Assembly: GCA_963682055.1 (NCBI GenBank)
Contig: OY821749.1
Span: 23,443,631-23,507,630 of the forward strand
Length of the DNA: 64,000 bases
Source: Primula veris
Taxonomy: Eukaryota; Streptophyta; Magnoliopsida; Ericales; Primulaceae
Direction of reading: 5' to 3'
The notes under the pieces are model-generated. The model did not search any database and was not told the origin of the DNA. It worked only from the letters and a program-made list of their open reading frames with translations. This document shows, in pieces, positions 8,995 through 21,500 of the stretch. The number at the start of each line of letters is the position of its first letter. The stretch's first letter is position 1. The position numbers and the translations under genes are program-made.

Positions 8995-11900
8995 TTTGGT
9001 TACTACTTAGCAGGGTAGTTCATCGTGCCATGATCACAAGTTCATATACATATAGTGAGATTTTTAATGGGCTAACGCATCTTACGAAGTCTAGAGACTA
9101 TGTGAATATATACGGAGTACGTGATCATATGCGATGCCACTTTTACCTTTAAATCATAATTGAAAGCGGTAACATGATTACACGTGACAAAACTTCTCTT
9201 AAAAAATTAACATAAATCAATTAAAATGTGTTGATTGATATATCTTTTATAGGTGGGTATGTAAATTGTTAATTTTCGAAGATAAGTATGTAAATTATTA
9301 ACCGTCAATAGTTTGGTGTAGTAAACAATAATTTTTCCTTTTTATAAAGGAGCTACTATTGGTTTATATTTTTACTTGAGAGATGCTAGTCTGTTAGCCA
9401 TCTGGAAATTAGTCAAATTTGTTGAGATTTGATGTTTCTTTTATAATGTTTGGAGTTCTTTCCTTTGCATATATAATGATCAGTTTTTATTTTGTGAACA
9501 GGGTTGGTGAGATTAATCAGCTGTTCTTCCTCTTCGAAGGAGAAGCTACTATCAGGTGTCGGTGTCTCGTTTGTCTTGCAAAATTTGATTTTTTATGAAG
9601 CTCTTGAGGTCCACTATGATTTAAAGTTTTAAACCACCCTCTACAGGTGGTTCCCTGTCACTTGTGCCACAATCGCTTCACCGATAATCTTCACTGGGAA
9701 CAACATGATCTGTATTATCACGTATGGAACATAATGTCAGTGAAGTGAGGTACTTACAGGAAAAATAAATGTGAGTGAAGTGAGGTGAAAGCCTATTGTC
9801 AATATATTTTGTAATGCATATTCATCTTTTTACTGAAGGTAAAGCTACCTAGTATGTGTGTGTGACAAGGGATATTAAGCTTTGTATTGCGATGTTACAA
9901 ACAGTGAGATTCAATTTTATTTTGCTAGTATTCTATGCAGCAAGCGATATTCATCTTTGTTTTATTTTGCTCATTTCGTTCTGATGGCTAACAACTGTCA
10001 CATAATCACTGAAGAAGCTTTTTGCTTCCTGGATCTGTTTAGAGTTCCAGTCTTTAAGATCAATTCTTAAAGTTCCAGCATATGTTCTCGTTTTCACGAA
10101 CTTCACAACAGAACTTTGCAAACTGAACAGTTTTTTTTTGGATGTAGCAGCATACTATAGACCAGTTTATCATGTTTGCAGATAATTCAGTAAGGACTTC
10201 AGAAAACTAGTCCACCAAACATGGTGTGTGTTTCAATTATTTTTTCTCAGAAGATATTGCAGACCAATGTTGGCAATGCGCAAATCTTAAGTAGTAGCAG
10301 TTATATTTTGAGTCTTATCTACTTTTTGTTGGTGTTGTTTAGTGACTGTTACTATTTTGACTTATTGAGATTGGATTTTGAAATATTACTTCAGATATTG
10401 AGCAGAATGAAAGTCTTCGTCAATCTTGTACGTGGTTGCCACATTATTCTTTATATTCAAGTGTCTACAAAAAGCGCGAAATCACAAACATGTGATTATG
10501 TTAATACAACTTTAATCACAATAGAACCAAATAAAACACTTATAAAATCTACAGCCAAGCAGGTACAGTGTTGTCATATTGCTCTGCCGAAGCACAAATT
10601 ACAAAAAAAAAAGTGTTTTTGAATGAAGTGTTTTTTCTTCCTTTTTTTTAATAAAGAAATTTTATTAAAGACATGAAACGTTCTTTTTGCATGGGACAAG
10701 TGCTTCCATACTAACAATAATTGAGATCGAATCCGATAAAATTAAACGTACTAATATAATTTGATGGTTACAATGAACCTAAAACCAAAAATTTGTGAGA
10801 AAGAAAGTTAGTTCAAAATCACTTTTTACATCCTCATTTTAAAAAGTAATTTGAGCTCAAAAAACATAATTTTTCTCTTTATACCCCATAACGTCTCCCC
10901 AAACAGATCAAAATGATCAAAAACCGATGTTTTATAACACCAAAAAACTCGGAAAAACAAGAAGAGAATTTTTTTAAAGCTAACAACAAAAAACCCCAAG
11001 TCAGACTTATAAATTACCGGATAAACTAATTGAAACAATTATATAGCTTGACACATAAGAAGTTAATGTATTCTCTAGCACTTGATTGAGAACTCCAAAT
11101 AAGAAAAAATATGAAATTCACATCATCTCCAGACAAACTGCAACGAATCTGAGCAAAAAAACATTATATCACTATTATAGCCCTAAAGATAGCTCAACAC
11201 ATCTCCAGCCATCAAAGATTCTATCATAAAAGTGTGAGTAATTTTCATTCTGCAGCCACCGTAAAAATGCTATCATAGAAGAAAAAAAAAGCAACATAAG
11301 CTTCAGCACCATAACATCATAAAATTAACCAAAAAGTTAGTTTATACACATACAAATGTGATAACTCATATACAATAAGGTGGCTGCAAAGGGATCAGAC
11401 CACAAGTGTCTTAACCTCAGTCTCCATGCCTTCATTGGTTAAACAATAAATTTAAATATTGAAATAAGTTCATCTCAAGCAAAGAGTTTCTATCTGATCA
11501 AGAGTGTATGCCGCATGTATATGGGTATTAATGTCCATTGTTCTGAAAAAAGTTGAAGTAGGCTCTCCAAAAAATATTTGTCAAACAAAATATTTGTTTC
11601 AAAGTATGCTTTTACGAGTATACCAAACAACATTTAATTACTTAGAACTAACCAGGAAAAGTATATTTTTTATATTTCCGTAAAAAAAATGTATACTTTT
11701 ATAATTTAAAGATATGACCAAACGAATCCAATGAATGTCATGAGGAAAAACATCGCAAGCCAACCCATGACACGTGGGAACCGAGTCGGAATTCTCAATA
11801 GGGACCAGTTTGGTTTTTCTTGATCCTTGTTTTGAGCTTGTTTTATGGGGGAAATATATGATGTTTTCCCAAGTTTTTGTTGTTGATGAAAAACACGATC

Positions 11901-13350
11901 TGTTATGTGTTATAATAAAGATTAGGTTATGATATGAGATGATAATGATGAAAAAGAGATTAATTAAACCTGTCGGCAAAGGGAAGAGGTTCAATATGGA
12001 TTTGTACGTAGTATGTATGCAATTTTGTTGTTTAGCTGATCATATGAAAATATTAAATATGTATATATATAAATACAACTACATTGGGAAGATCTTCTGT
12101 ACTTCATGGGAATGTTTGGATATGTATCCATAAATTATTCAATGGCTGGTTAATGTTAAAACATATATAATCGATATTAACAAATATTATTTTTTCTTGG
12201 CTAGTATTCATTTTTTTATCTTATCATAATCATTATTTATTTATTTTATGAATAATTTGTAATATGTGTTGTCTCAAACTTGTACAGTATTTGTTATGTT
12301 GGTGATTATCTCGATGTAATTATTATTTTATCAATTTTTTTGAATTAAAACAATTTTTTCTGAGCGAGTTGTGAATTGATGACGATTGATTAAAGACAAC
12401 TATACATTTACATGGGAAGTATTTATATATGTATCCAAAAATTATGTAATGGCTGATGTTTTCAAACTATCAAATAAAAAGGCTGAATTTTAGTTGGATA
12501 TAATACTATCTCCTGTTCTTAATTGTTTTGTTCTTATTACTTTTTTCGGATGTAAATTTTGTATCTACACTATATAAATACGCGACTGACTCCAAAAATG
12601 GACGATTTTGATTGTGTTTATGTTTGCAATTTTTTTATCCCAAAAAAGTATCAAGGACTGAAAACTTGAAATCAATTTAAGTATAATATATGTTCTAATT
12701 ATCAAGAATTAAGGTCATTTGTTTATTTAGATGTATTACTAGGAAATTTTCTTTGCGAAACTGTTAGTCAATTATCAAACCCCTGAACTAAATAGTAATC
12801 ATTTTAAGACGAATATCAATATTTTGGCACTTGCATCGGCTATAGACAATTAGACACCAATCCAAAACCACGAAGGACTATTTTAATTACAATTGTGTTA
12901 ACTAACTTTATTTTTAAAAATGGATAGAAAATAGTCATTTTGAATTTCTTGCTGTACCCAGTCGAAATCAGATCGTACAACTACAAGGGGTGAAATATAT
13001 ATAGTTAATATGCTACGAACGTAACATTTACAATAAGAAAAATACTCCCATTGTTACTAAATAGTTATATATTAAGGACCACAATATAAATTTGACTAGC
13101 AAAATTTCAGTTAATCCTAATTTTTTTTAATGTAAATATAAGTGAAGGAATCCAATAGTTCTTTGATTGGATGTAAAGCAATCAATATTCTTGGAACAAG
13201 TAGCAAAGATGTAACTAGGACAAAAGAATGATTCTTTACTTGTATGTCGAGTACAAAACTGTATCTCTATCATTTCCTTTGATCTGTTATTTCATCACAT
13301 ATTTATATTCAAATAGTAATTAAGCTCTCTGGCACTAATGCTTATAGAAG
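8995..13350. other. Intergenic region with no confirmed gene
   Basis: Short open frames (9882-10070, 10221-10622, 11638-11994 and others) show no family similarity I recognise. A segment near 9500-9560 beginning after ttttgtgaacag could be a relic exon, but it is too short to assign. An imperfect direct repeat (atgtatccataaattattcaatggctg near 12124 and a similar stretch near 12430) is present. Towards 13351 the sequence becomes the promoter and 5' UTR of the NTF2-like gene, with a weak TATA-like atatttatattc near 13299. Confidence 0.55.
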
Positions 13351-15000
13351 ATGGCGACAACCATGAGATTATGCTCCAAAACAACCGGTGTTACTAGCTT
13401 GTCTCCCTTGAAAAGGTGTCATCTGAAGGTGGAAAACATAAAAATGATTGGTCAACGAGCTTTTGTAAAACCAAGGAGATTTGATAAAACCTATACAAAT
13501 CGAAGATTAGTCGTACTTTTATCCTCAATGAGTAACTCTAATATGGGATCTGACTACATTTCTCTATATGATACAATTAGCCGTTTTTACGACTGTATCA
13601 ACCAAAAGAATTTAAATATGTTGGAAGAGTTTATCTCAGATGATTGCTTATTAGAAGACTGCTCATTTGTTAACACATTTGAGTGCAAAAAGGTTTGTAC
13701 TTGTTTTTCCTTAAGTTACTTTTTACTCTTTGTTATCATGGCTTATTCAGCTGCAACTTTTAAGGAAATGTAATCGCCCTATTCAGGTTATATCTTGTAG
13801 TTTTGTTGAGCTATACATAAAAAAAAACATTTTTTTCCAAGATTTCTCACATTTTAAAACCAAAAAAAGAAAAGATAAGGAAAATGTTGAGGTTAAAGCT
13901 GCAACAGAACAAGACATGTATATGTAACATGATTAAGTTTCTTTCTTTTCCTTGTGAATGTTATTAGGAGGTTAAAAATTTCTTTAAACAACTAATGTCT
14001 AGCATGGGCGAGAATATCGAGTTCAAAATAGGAAATATTTGCATAGGAGACGATCTTACTGCTGGAGTAACTTGGCATTTAGGTACCCTCACTGCACTTT
14101 TCTATAATTTCATAGAAATTACCTCAAGAATATGATGCGTTTTAGTACTTGTATGTTTTTCCTTCGCTTGAAAATTGATTTAATATCCCAATTTTGTGAT
14201 GGAAGAATGGAACAAGAAAAGAATGCCTTTTACCAGAGGCTGCAGCTTCTACAAATGCTCAACTGAGAGGACAAGATTAGTCATTAAGTATGCTTATTGT
14301 CAGTTAACTTTAATTTACACTTGTCGAATTAGTATATGTTTATACACTTACATATTAGGATTTGCAGGAAATGTTTAATTGTGACCGAGTCGCCTATGAA
14401 ACCAGGTGGCTCAGCTCTGGTAAAAAAACTGCCATAAATTCCACTATTATAGATTGGTCTAATGATGTCTGCTACTTTTCTTTTTGGTACTCATTCGCAT
14501 GCTTTGATTTGCAACTTGCAGAATTTACTGAGGATAGTGAGGACCTTTTTTGACAAATTTCCAAAAGCTGCAGAGTGTAAGTCAAATATATGCCTACATT
14601 TCAATTCAGATCTTATTCTATAGCTGATTTAAACTTTTTTGTTTATTTGTTTATAAATTATAACTGGTATATCAGAGCTTATTTATAATTTTTGACTTCC
14701 ACAACTAGTATACTGTAAAGCTAATATTTTTCTTTTTCAGACACTAATACGATAACTGATAAATCTCAATTGCATGATCCATTGTAAACATTTCTTTTCG
14801 TATTTTGTGTATCTTTCAAACATGCAGGGTTCTTAAAGAGTCCTCAAGAGTTGCTCCAAATGATAATAAAGATTTACATGATGTTTCTGAGGCCATTTCT
14901 AAGTCCAGTGTTGGCATGGTACATTAATCTTGGGAAACTCATCGGGCGTTTGCTCGGCTATGCCCTTCAATTCTTGATAAATATTTCGAAGATTTTGTAA
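13351..15000 (+). CDS. NTF2/SnoaL-like domain protein, probably plastid-targeted (6 exons)
   Basis: Exons read as 13351-13692, 13968-14082, 14206-14287, 14368-14419, 14522-14576 and 14828-15000. All introns are GT/AG, phases agree, and the product is 272 residues with no internal stop. The N terminus (MATTMRLCSKTTGVTSLSPL) is rich in Ser/Thr/basic residues and poor in acids, like a chloroplast transit peptide. Residues about 70-190 form an NTF2/SnoaL-like domain: ISRFYDCINQKNLNMLEEFI, DDCLLEDCSF, GDDLTAGVTWHLEW, MPFTRGCSFYKC and ESPMKPGGSALNLL are characteristic of the plant NTF2-like family. The C terminus has two hydrophobic stretches (MIIKIYMMFLRPFLSPVLAW and LLGYALQFLINI) that may bind a membrane. 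Biochemical function is not established for this family. A partial duplicate lies at 31030-31821. Confidence 0.85.
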
Positions 15001-15354
15001 AACTTAAGATTTCGGGTAATGTCTTCCATAAGTTTGTCAGCCTAAAATATTATTAATTTCAAAGAAAACCAAGTCGATGTCAATTTTTTTCGGTTTTAAT
15101 ATCGCGCAGGCTCACAATCTTATCAAGTTCCTTATAAAAACCATGAAGTTTCTTCCCTGGACCATTCAAACCGAACTTGTTAAAGATTTATAGTTTTTTT
15201 TTTGGCACTGTTTTTCCTCTTTTCTATATTCAGGACCTAGTTAACATATTTGGACGGATAAGAAGATATTAATCTGTCAAAAATTCCCACACTACTATTG
15301 GCCAATAGTAATTCCCTGCCTCATTAAACACGAAACATGTTTCGTCCTCAATTA
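15001..15354. other. 3' flank of the NTF2-like gene, nothing further recognised
   Basis: Presumed 3' UTR passes into AT-rich spacer. No other feature is supported. Confidence 0.5.
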
Positions 15355-15472
15355 ATCACTATATGAGCAAAGTAGTTAGCCCAAATGATTGAGACCTCAC
15401 CATCAGGGTTCGATACCTGACCTGTGAAACAGGATACCTCCAAAATGAGAGTTATTAATTATATATAAAAAA
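15355..15472 (+). mobile_element. tRNA-derived SINE-like element
   Basis: A tRNA-like head contains an A-box-like stretch (agttagcccaaatgattg, about 15373-15390) and a good B box GGTTCGATACC at 15407-15417, roughly 25 bp apart. An A-rich end (atataaaaaa) follows near 15470. It does not fold as an intact tRNA gene, so a SINE is more likely. Target duplications were not resolved. Confidence 0.5.
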
Positions 15473-15939
15473 ATCGCTATACATTAATACTTGCATTTAA
15501 TACTTACGAAACTAACCTCAAGTCAAATCACATAATAAAGTTGCATGTACAGGGTAAAAATTGTCAAATAGACTTTATTGTTCTCACACCAAACTCATCT
15601 TCATTTGATCGATAAAAGTACGTCAAATTATATTTGAAAAATCAAGAAGCAAGGCTTAATCACGCTACTACACATTAAGTCTAAAAACTTGTGCACAAGG
15701 CTCCATGAAAAAAACTCGCAACTAACTTGTGCTCAAGGCTCCATGAAGAAACTCGCAACTATTTCGGATAAGAGCAATAGCATTCTTTAACTTTCAGATG
15801 CAGCAAAAAATGATCAATAATTTCTTTAACTAGGCGGATAAGAGCTTCGAGTTCTTCAGGGTTCAACAGCTTTTGTTTTCTTTTTACTTTGTTAATGTAA
15901 TCTGGATTTGGTCCCCCATTTATGTTAAAAAAGACAACA

Positions 15940-16480
15940 TAGTGCAATATAGCGGTGTTAAAAAAAAAATGCAAACGCTATTTGGGTGGAATTGCGCAAA
16001 ACACGCGCTATTGGGTCCAAAAGCGCAAAAACACGTTATTTTGGAATAAAAACGTAAATAGTGAGTTTTTTAAAAGAAAAAAAAACATGTAATGGTTATT
16101 TGAAATAAATAATATATGTTGTATAGTTTTTATAATTAAATATTTTGTCTGGATAGTTATGAAACTACATTGTCTCTCATGAGACCCAAGTTCGAGACCC
16201 ATCAATAACATATTTTTTCAATTATTTGTATTTTTTATTTAATTCCGTTCTTAAATAAAATAAAATAAATTAGGCATAAATTTAAGTCTGAATATTTACT
16301 AATTATTTCTTTATCTTTATTTAAAAACATATTTATTATATATTTTGATTTTTTATTAACTATTTAATGTTATATTGTTATATTTATAGGTAAAAAAAAT
16401 TACACCGCAAAACACTATGTTGCTATGCTATTTGCGTTTTTAGTTTAGATTTCGAAAAAACGCTACACTAGCGATAACAT
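15940..16480. mobile_element. Possible MITE with tagcg/cgcaaatagc-type ends
   Basis: The left side (atatagcggtgtt...gcaaacgctatttgg) and right side (tgctatttgcgttttt...aaaaaacgctacactagcg) share inverted words. The GCGC-containing motifs stand out from the AT-rich surroundings. A B-box-like word (agttcgagaccc, near 16190) lies inside. The ends are imprecise. Confidence 0.35.
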
Positions 16481-16856
16481 TATTTAAAAAAATCATTGTC
16501 AACTATTGTGTAACTTTAGGTTTCGACAATTAATGCAACTTTTTTATGTCACATGTTGTACACTTGTCCAGAATGGTGCATACCAGGTTATACTGTTAGC
16601 TTGTGTTTTCAACTGGTGTGTAGTAGAGTTACCAAATCTTAATAGTATCTTTACTACTAGACTCTCTAACATATTGTTTTATCAAACAGCTTCGAAGCTT
16701 TAAGCTCGGATGAATTAACCCAACTTTTTTTCGAACCTCAAACAAACCAGCCTATATGTCCAAAAGCTGCAGCAAAACTAGGCCTTAGTCAGAACTCTAA
16801 TTCAGCTCAATTGTCTCGTTTCCGTGGAAATCGATAGACTCTACTGCACATTAATA

Positions 16857-16972
16857 AAAATTAAGGAAACTCACAATTAAATTGGGACCAAAATAGTTTT
16901 TTCCCTCTAAGAAATACATATATCTAGAGAATAAATATTTTGGTCCCAATTTAGTTGTGAGTTTCCTTAGTT
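16857..16972. repeat. Near-perfect ~115-bp foldback
   Basis: The left arm ttaaggaaactcacaattaa plus attgggaccaaaat (16861-16894) is answered by attttggtcccaattt plus agttgtgagtttccttag (about 16936-16969). The arms match over about 33 bp with one or two mismatches, and the inner part (ttccctctaagaaat / atctagagaataa) pairs further. It could be a very short MITE or the source of a small-RNA hairpin. Confidence 0.8.
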
Positions 16973-17136
16973 TTACAGTAGAAAGTAATAACATGTTATA
17001 TATATGTTTTTAATCAATATTCAACATTTATTAAAATCAAAGAAATATTCAAGCTTATGGGACAAACCCGCATGATGGCCATTCCGTTTAAAAAAAACGA
17101 TAACAAAGTAATCAGTATTGTCAAATAACATGTTAT

Positions 17137-17340
17137 TGTTGTAGGATATTATTGGACTCTTGGGCTTATTCTTTATGGGCCCAAGTGGGCTTGTAACTCT
17201 ATCCCTTTATCTATATAAAGAGGGTTAGGGGTCTTGTATTTTACATTCATTCAGATATTCATTCATAATAAAGACTATACCGTTCTCCCCTCTCTCTACT
17301 TCTGTCTCCCTATATACGTAGTTAATAGTGTATTACAACA
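17137..17340 (+). repeat. 5' LTR of the 7.2-kb copia element
   Basis: This 204-bp LTR has a TATA box (ctatataaag, 17211-17220) and a polyadenylation-like aataaa near 17269. By eye it differs from the 3' LTR at about eight positions (roughly 96% identity). Immediately downstream is cgttatcagcactgc, the likely primer-binding region, with partial resemblance to initiator-tRNA-Met sites. Confidence 0.92.
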
Positions 17341-18186
17341 CGTTATCAGCACTGCTCTCGGAGATCGAAGTACGGATTATAAATTTAATAAACCTTGAGG
17401 TTTATCCGGATTTTTAATATTTTGCTATATCGACCTTCACCAACATACCGTGCATAAGGTAAATAATTCTAAATCCCGGCTTGACAACTAAATTTGTAAT
17501 AATACGTGAAAAGTTAGCCGCATGATAACCATTGATTTGTTGCCTGTGATTAAACAAACCTGCCATGTACTAAATTTACTATATCAGTCACATGTAAAAG
17601 TTAATGCATGTTTGTACTAGTACTGTACTAAATTTACTAAAGCATGTTTGTACTAGTACTGTATGTTACAGCCGCATGTTTGTTACTGCCGAATGTTTGT
17701 ACTAAATTTACTAGTACTGTACTAGTATCCACCATATGCATTTTTGTATGTTACTGTATGTTAAGCATGTTTGTACTGTGACCTGCATAGGCCACCATTG
17801 TGACATTGTTTAAAAGCTTATGTATAAACAGAAACATGACATATGTTATAATTTTGTTTATTAAACATACTAATATGCATCTGTCAGATTAAATCTGTAA
17901 CAAACTGAAACGTATGTACTGATTTGTAATTGTCTGAAAGCTGTAAACTATTTTATAAATTACTCAAGGATCAAACTGAAACTTGTCTGAAATTCTGGAC
18001 TGTATATGTAATAATGCTGTAAATAAACATATAGTTTGCTGAAATTACACGCATGGTCCTGTAGTATAATACTTATACGAAAACAGTACATATGGTTGAT
18101 AAATATACAATATTTGGTAAATATACACACACATGCATATAATTTTTTTTTATTAAAAGGCAAACGAATAAAAAAAAATTGCATGT

Positions 18187-18506
18187 AAATTTGATTTGAT
18201 ATGTTAGAATCTTCATGGATTGATTAATAACCTTAAAATTGATTTGATTTGATATGTTAGAATCTTCGTGGATTGATTAATAATCTTAAATTGATTTGAT
18301 TTGATATGTTAGAATCTTCATGGATTGATTGATAATCTTAAATTGATTTGATATGTTAGAATCTTTATGGATTGATTAATAATCTTAAATTGATTTGATT
18401 TGATATGTTAGAATCTTCATGGATTGATTGATAATCTTAAATTGATTTGATTTGATATGTTAGAATCTTCATGGATTGATTGATAATATTAAATTGATTT
18501 GATTAT
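18187..18506. repeat. ~52-bp minisatellite in the copia leader
   Basis: Six copies of a unit containing gatatgttagaatcttcatgg and attgataatcttaaattgat follow head to tail. One copy lacks a ttgat pentamer. Confidence 0.92.
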
Positions 18507-18599
18507 AACACCAAATCTACTGCATGATTAGATAGATTCTAAAATATATTTACTGCATGTATATATATATATATATATGGTTAATCTAGATAGATATTA

Positions 18600-21500
18600 T
18601 GTATGCTGTTTAATATTATTGCCATATATAAAATGCGAAAATCGTATATATTCACATTTAAGTTGGAAAAATTATGAATCTTTCCCAAATAGGCTCACCT
18701 ATTTGGTTACGATGTCTAGGAAAGATAAAGGCGGAAGTCGTTCTCCTAATGAGGTCGGTTTTTAAGAGGCATTCATGCCCACCCCCCTCACCGTCTTTCC
18801 TGGTCGTGTTCAAATAGAGCTACCGAAAGGGGCTGACTAAATAATAATTTCCCCGAGTGTGTTTATATAGTGATGTATGTTTCGCTGAATTGGTGTTTCA
18901 GTATCGACCCGTCGTTCGATCAATGAAAACCGATTCACATGAGAAGCAAAACTAATGTTTTCGAACCTGTCGTTTCGGAAAAAAGTTTGTGCTTGTGCAA
19001 ACCATAAACATATAAACCAGTCGTTTTATATGATAACTAATCCAGAACTCCCAATACATGTTGGATGCCATCTATGATGAGAAAAATCGTAAAACATACT
19101 TGCGAAATGACCGTTTAAACGTTGATTTTAATTCGTCACCACATGTTACTCACCCTGATGTGTGAAAATGTGATGCCCAAAATTTTTTTTGGATGCCATC
19201 TTTGATGAGTAAAACACGAGTTTGTTATTACCATCAGGATGAATGCTAAGGCGTTGATTTTATTCCGCCGCCACATTTGAGACGTGAACAAATGTCTGAA
19301 ATTGACATATTGGAGCAATCCTTCACCAAAATACTAGCTTGAAAATTGTATTCCATAAGCAGTATCGTGAATTTATATTCACCATGTTCCTTTATCACCC
19401 ATCTGTTAATGGATAAGAAAATTACCCCGGTGAGTAGTTTTAATCCTATTGGGTCAATGGCGAATTGTTTGCCTGATATTAATGCTCTTCGTGTACATTT
19501 TTTTTTCCACGAATCGAGAACCGAGACAAGTGTTATTTGTCTCGAACTGTCGTGATCCCGATGAATCGCCTAGCCAAGCAAGATTTTAGACAATCGTCAA
19601 AATCGAAAACCTGTGGCTCCAAGACAGTAATTGAAAGGAACAATATGGCCCGTTGTCACAAAGCAAGAGATAATGCTCAAGGATCCAACTCTATGCTATA
19701 AAGACAAAGGTCATGCACGGTTACTCCTTAAATAGTTCAAAACTATTAGAAAGGTGAAAAAACCCGATACTAATGTGATTAAAACTAATTGAAAGGAAAC
19801 TTTTAAGACCCCCGATTTTGTGGCTCAAATGAGTTTGATACCTTTTTTTATTGATTTTGATAAATCATTGAGCCATTTTTTCGCTCATCTGGATTATGTT
19901 TTTCCATTTGGATTATGATTTTTCCATTTGGACATACTTTTGGATTATGGTTTGCCTGTTTACGAAATTTCTCAAAATAATTTAAAGTGTTTTGAGCAAA
20001 TTTTTTTTTTGACAAATGTGACCAAACTTTAAATTATGAAATTTTAGGCAATACTTGTGGGGTAGTTGATTTTTTTGAAAATAGTGGGTAACAGTGTACC
20101 ACATAATTTCACCAACTATTTGCCTAAAAGAGTACTCCGTGACAATGATTCTGGACCTGTCGTTCCAAAGTATTTGCCTAAAAGAGTACTCAGTGACAAT
20201 GATTCTGGACCTGTCGTTCCAAAATCGAAATCTTTGGTAAAACCAAATTTATTTGTCAAATATGAAGTCTTATACTCATGTAGGTCCTGCCGTACCTTGT
20301 TGAGTTATAAAATATTCGAGAAAACCAGTGTTATCTGGTAATAGCTCATGAAAGAATTAAATTTTTTTTACATAGCCTCCATTCAATACGACCAAAAGCG
20401 TATTTTAGAGGAGTTGTAATGTCTTTTAAGTGGTTGCTACCACATTCTTTAAAGCATTTAAAGTTACCTTATCATTTCGCCTGTCGTCAAAATGATAAAT
20501 GATTTAAATGCTAAGACATGATTGTCTGTACTATCATTCGCCTGTCGTCGATTGATAAGAGCATTTTAATATTGTGGCATTGACCGGATGAGATATTCCC
20601 GGGTCAAAAGACGATGCTTGATTTATAATCGCATCGCATTTGGATTCTCTTTGAGGATATATTTCGTGATTAATCCGAAATTAATGCCACTAATGCTCAT
20701 TTTGAAAGACTAGTATGTGTAAAGATCACGAAATGAACTCGTAGAATTCTTGTAAAGAATTGAAGGAGTTATTATGGACTTATCCAACCATAAGACGGAC
20801 CATAAATATAAATGGTTATGGTTGATGCATCGACAATATGGTTACATTTTACTGTTGTCCACATAAATGCAGCACTTTCCAAACTTTTAGCCCTATCATT
20901 AAGTTGATGGCTCATGATCCGGATTATCCTGAAAAGTCTAGTCGACTTGATAATTCCGAAGAGTAAGAATCGAAATTTCGATTTGAATTACTTGAGTTTG
21001 GAAATTGAAATTGAACATCCTGTCGATTATGTTCAGACCCAAATGGACTCACGGAAAGTTTGATGATGTGACTGCAAATGATTGCACGCATTTCTTGGTC
21101 TTGCGCACCAAGATTTATATTTCCGTGTGGGGTTATGCTATTTTGCTGCATTGGTCCGTCATGAGGCCCATAGACACTCAAACACCATATACCTACCAGC
21201 TGGTTACTGGTTATGAGCCAGAAGTCTCATATTAACGCGTGTTTGGAGTGCTTAATTAATATTTTGATTGAGCCGCTATAGCGTCCAAAATATGGACCTC
21301 TGAAGGGACATAAGTCGATTATGAATCCCATGCCTATCATTTGATAGAGTAACCTTGGCAAGCGATCTCTTTACCGTATGATATGCGAAAGTGACATCGC
21401 TAAGACTGTTCTCCCCGTCGTTAGGGGGAGATTTGCACGTTACCGTTGATAAGGAACGACGTGAAGTAACGTGGCATAACCCACTCAGTCTTAGCTTGAT

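Noticed and set aside
10221..10622. 133-residue open frame
   Set aside because: No recognisable domain, no supporting splice context, and ordinary AT-rich codon content.
15371..15430. A true tRNA gene
   Set aside because: A and B boxes are present, but acceptor and anticodon stems do not pair; called SINE-like instead.
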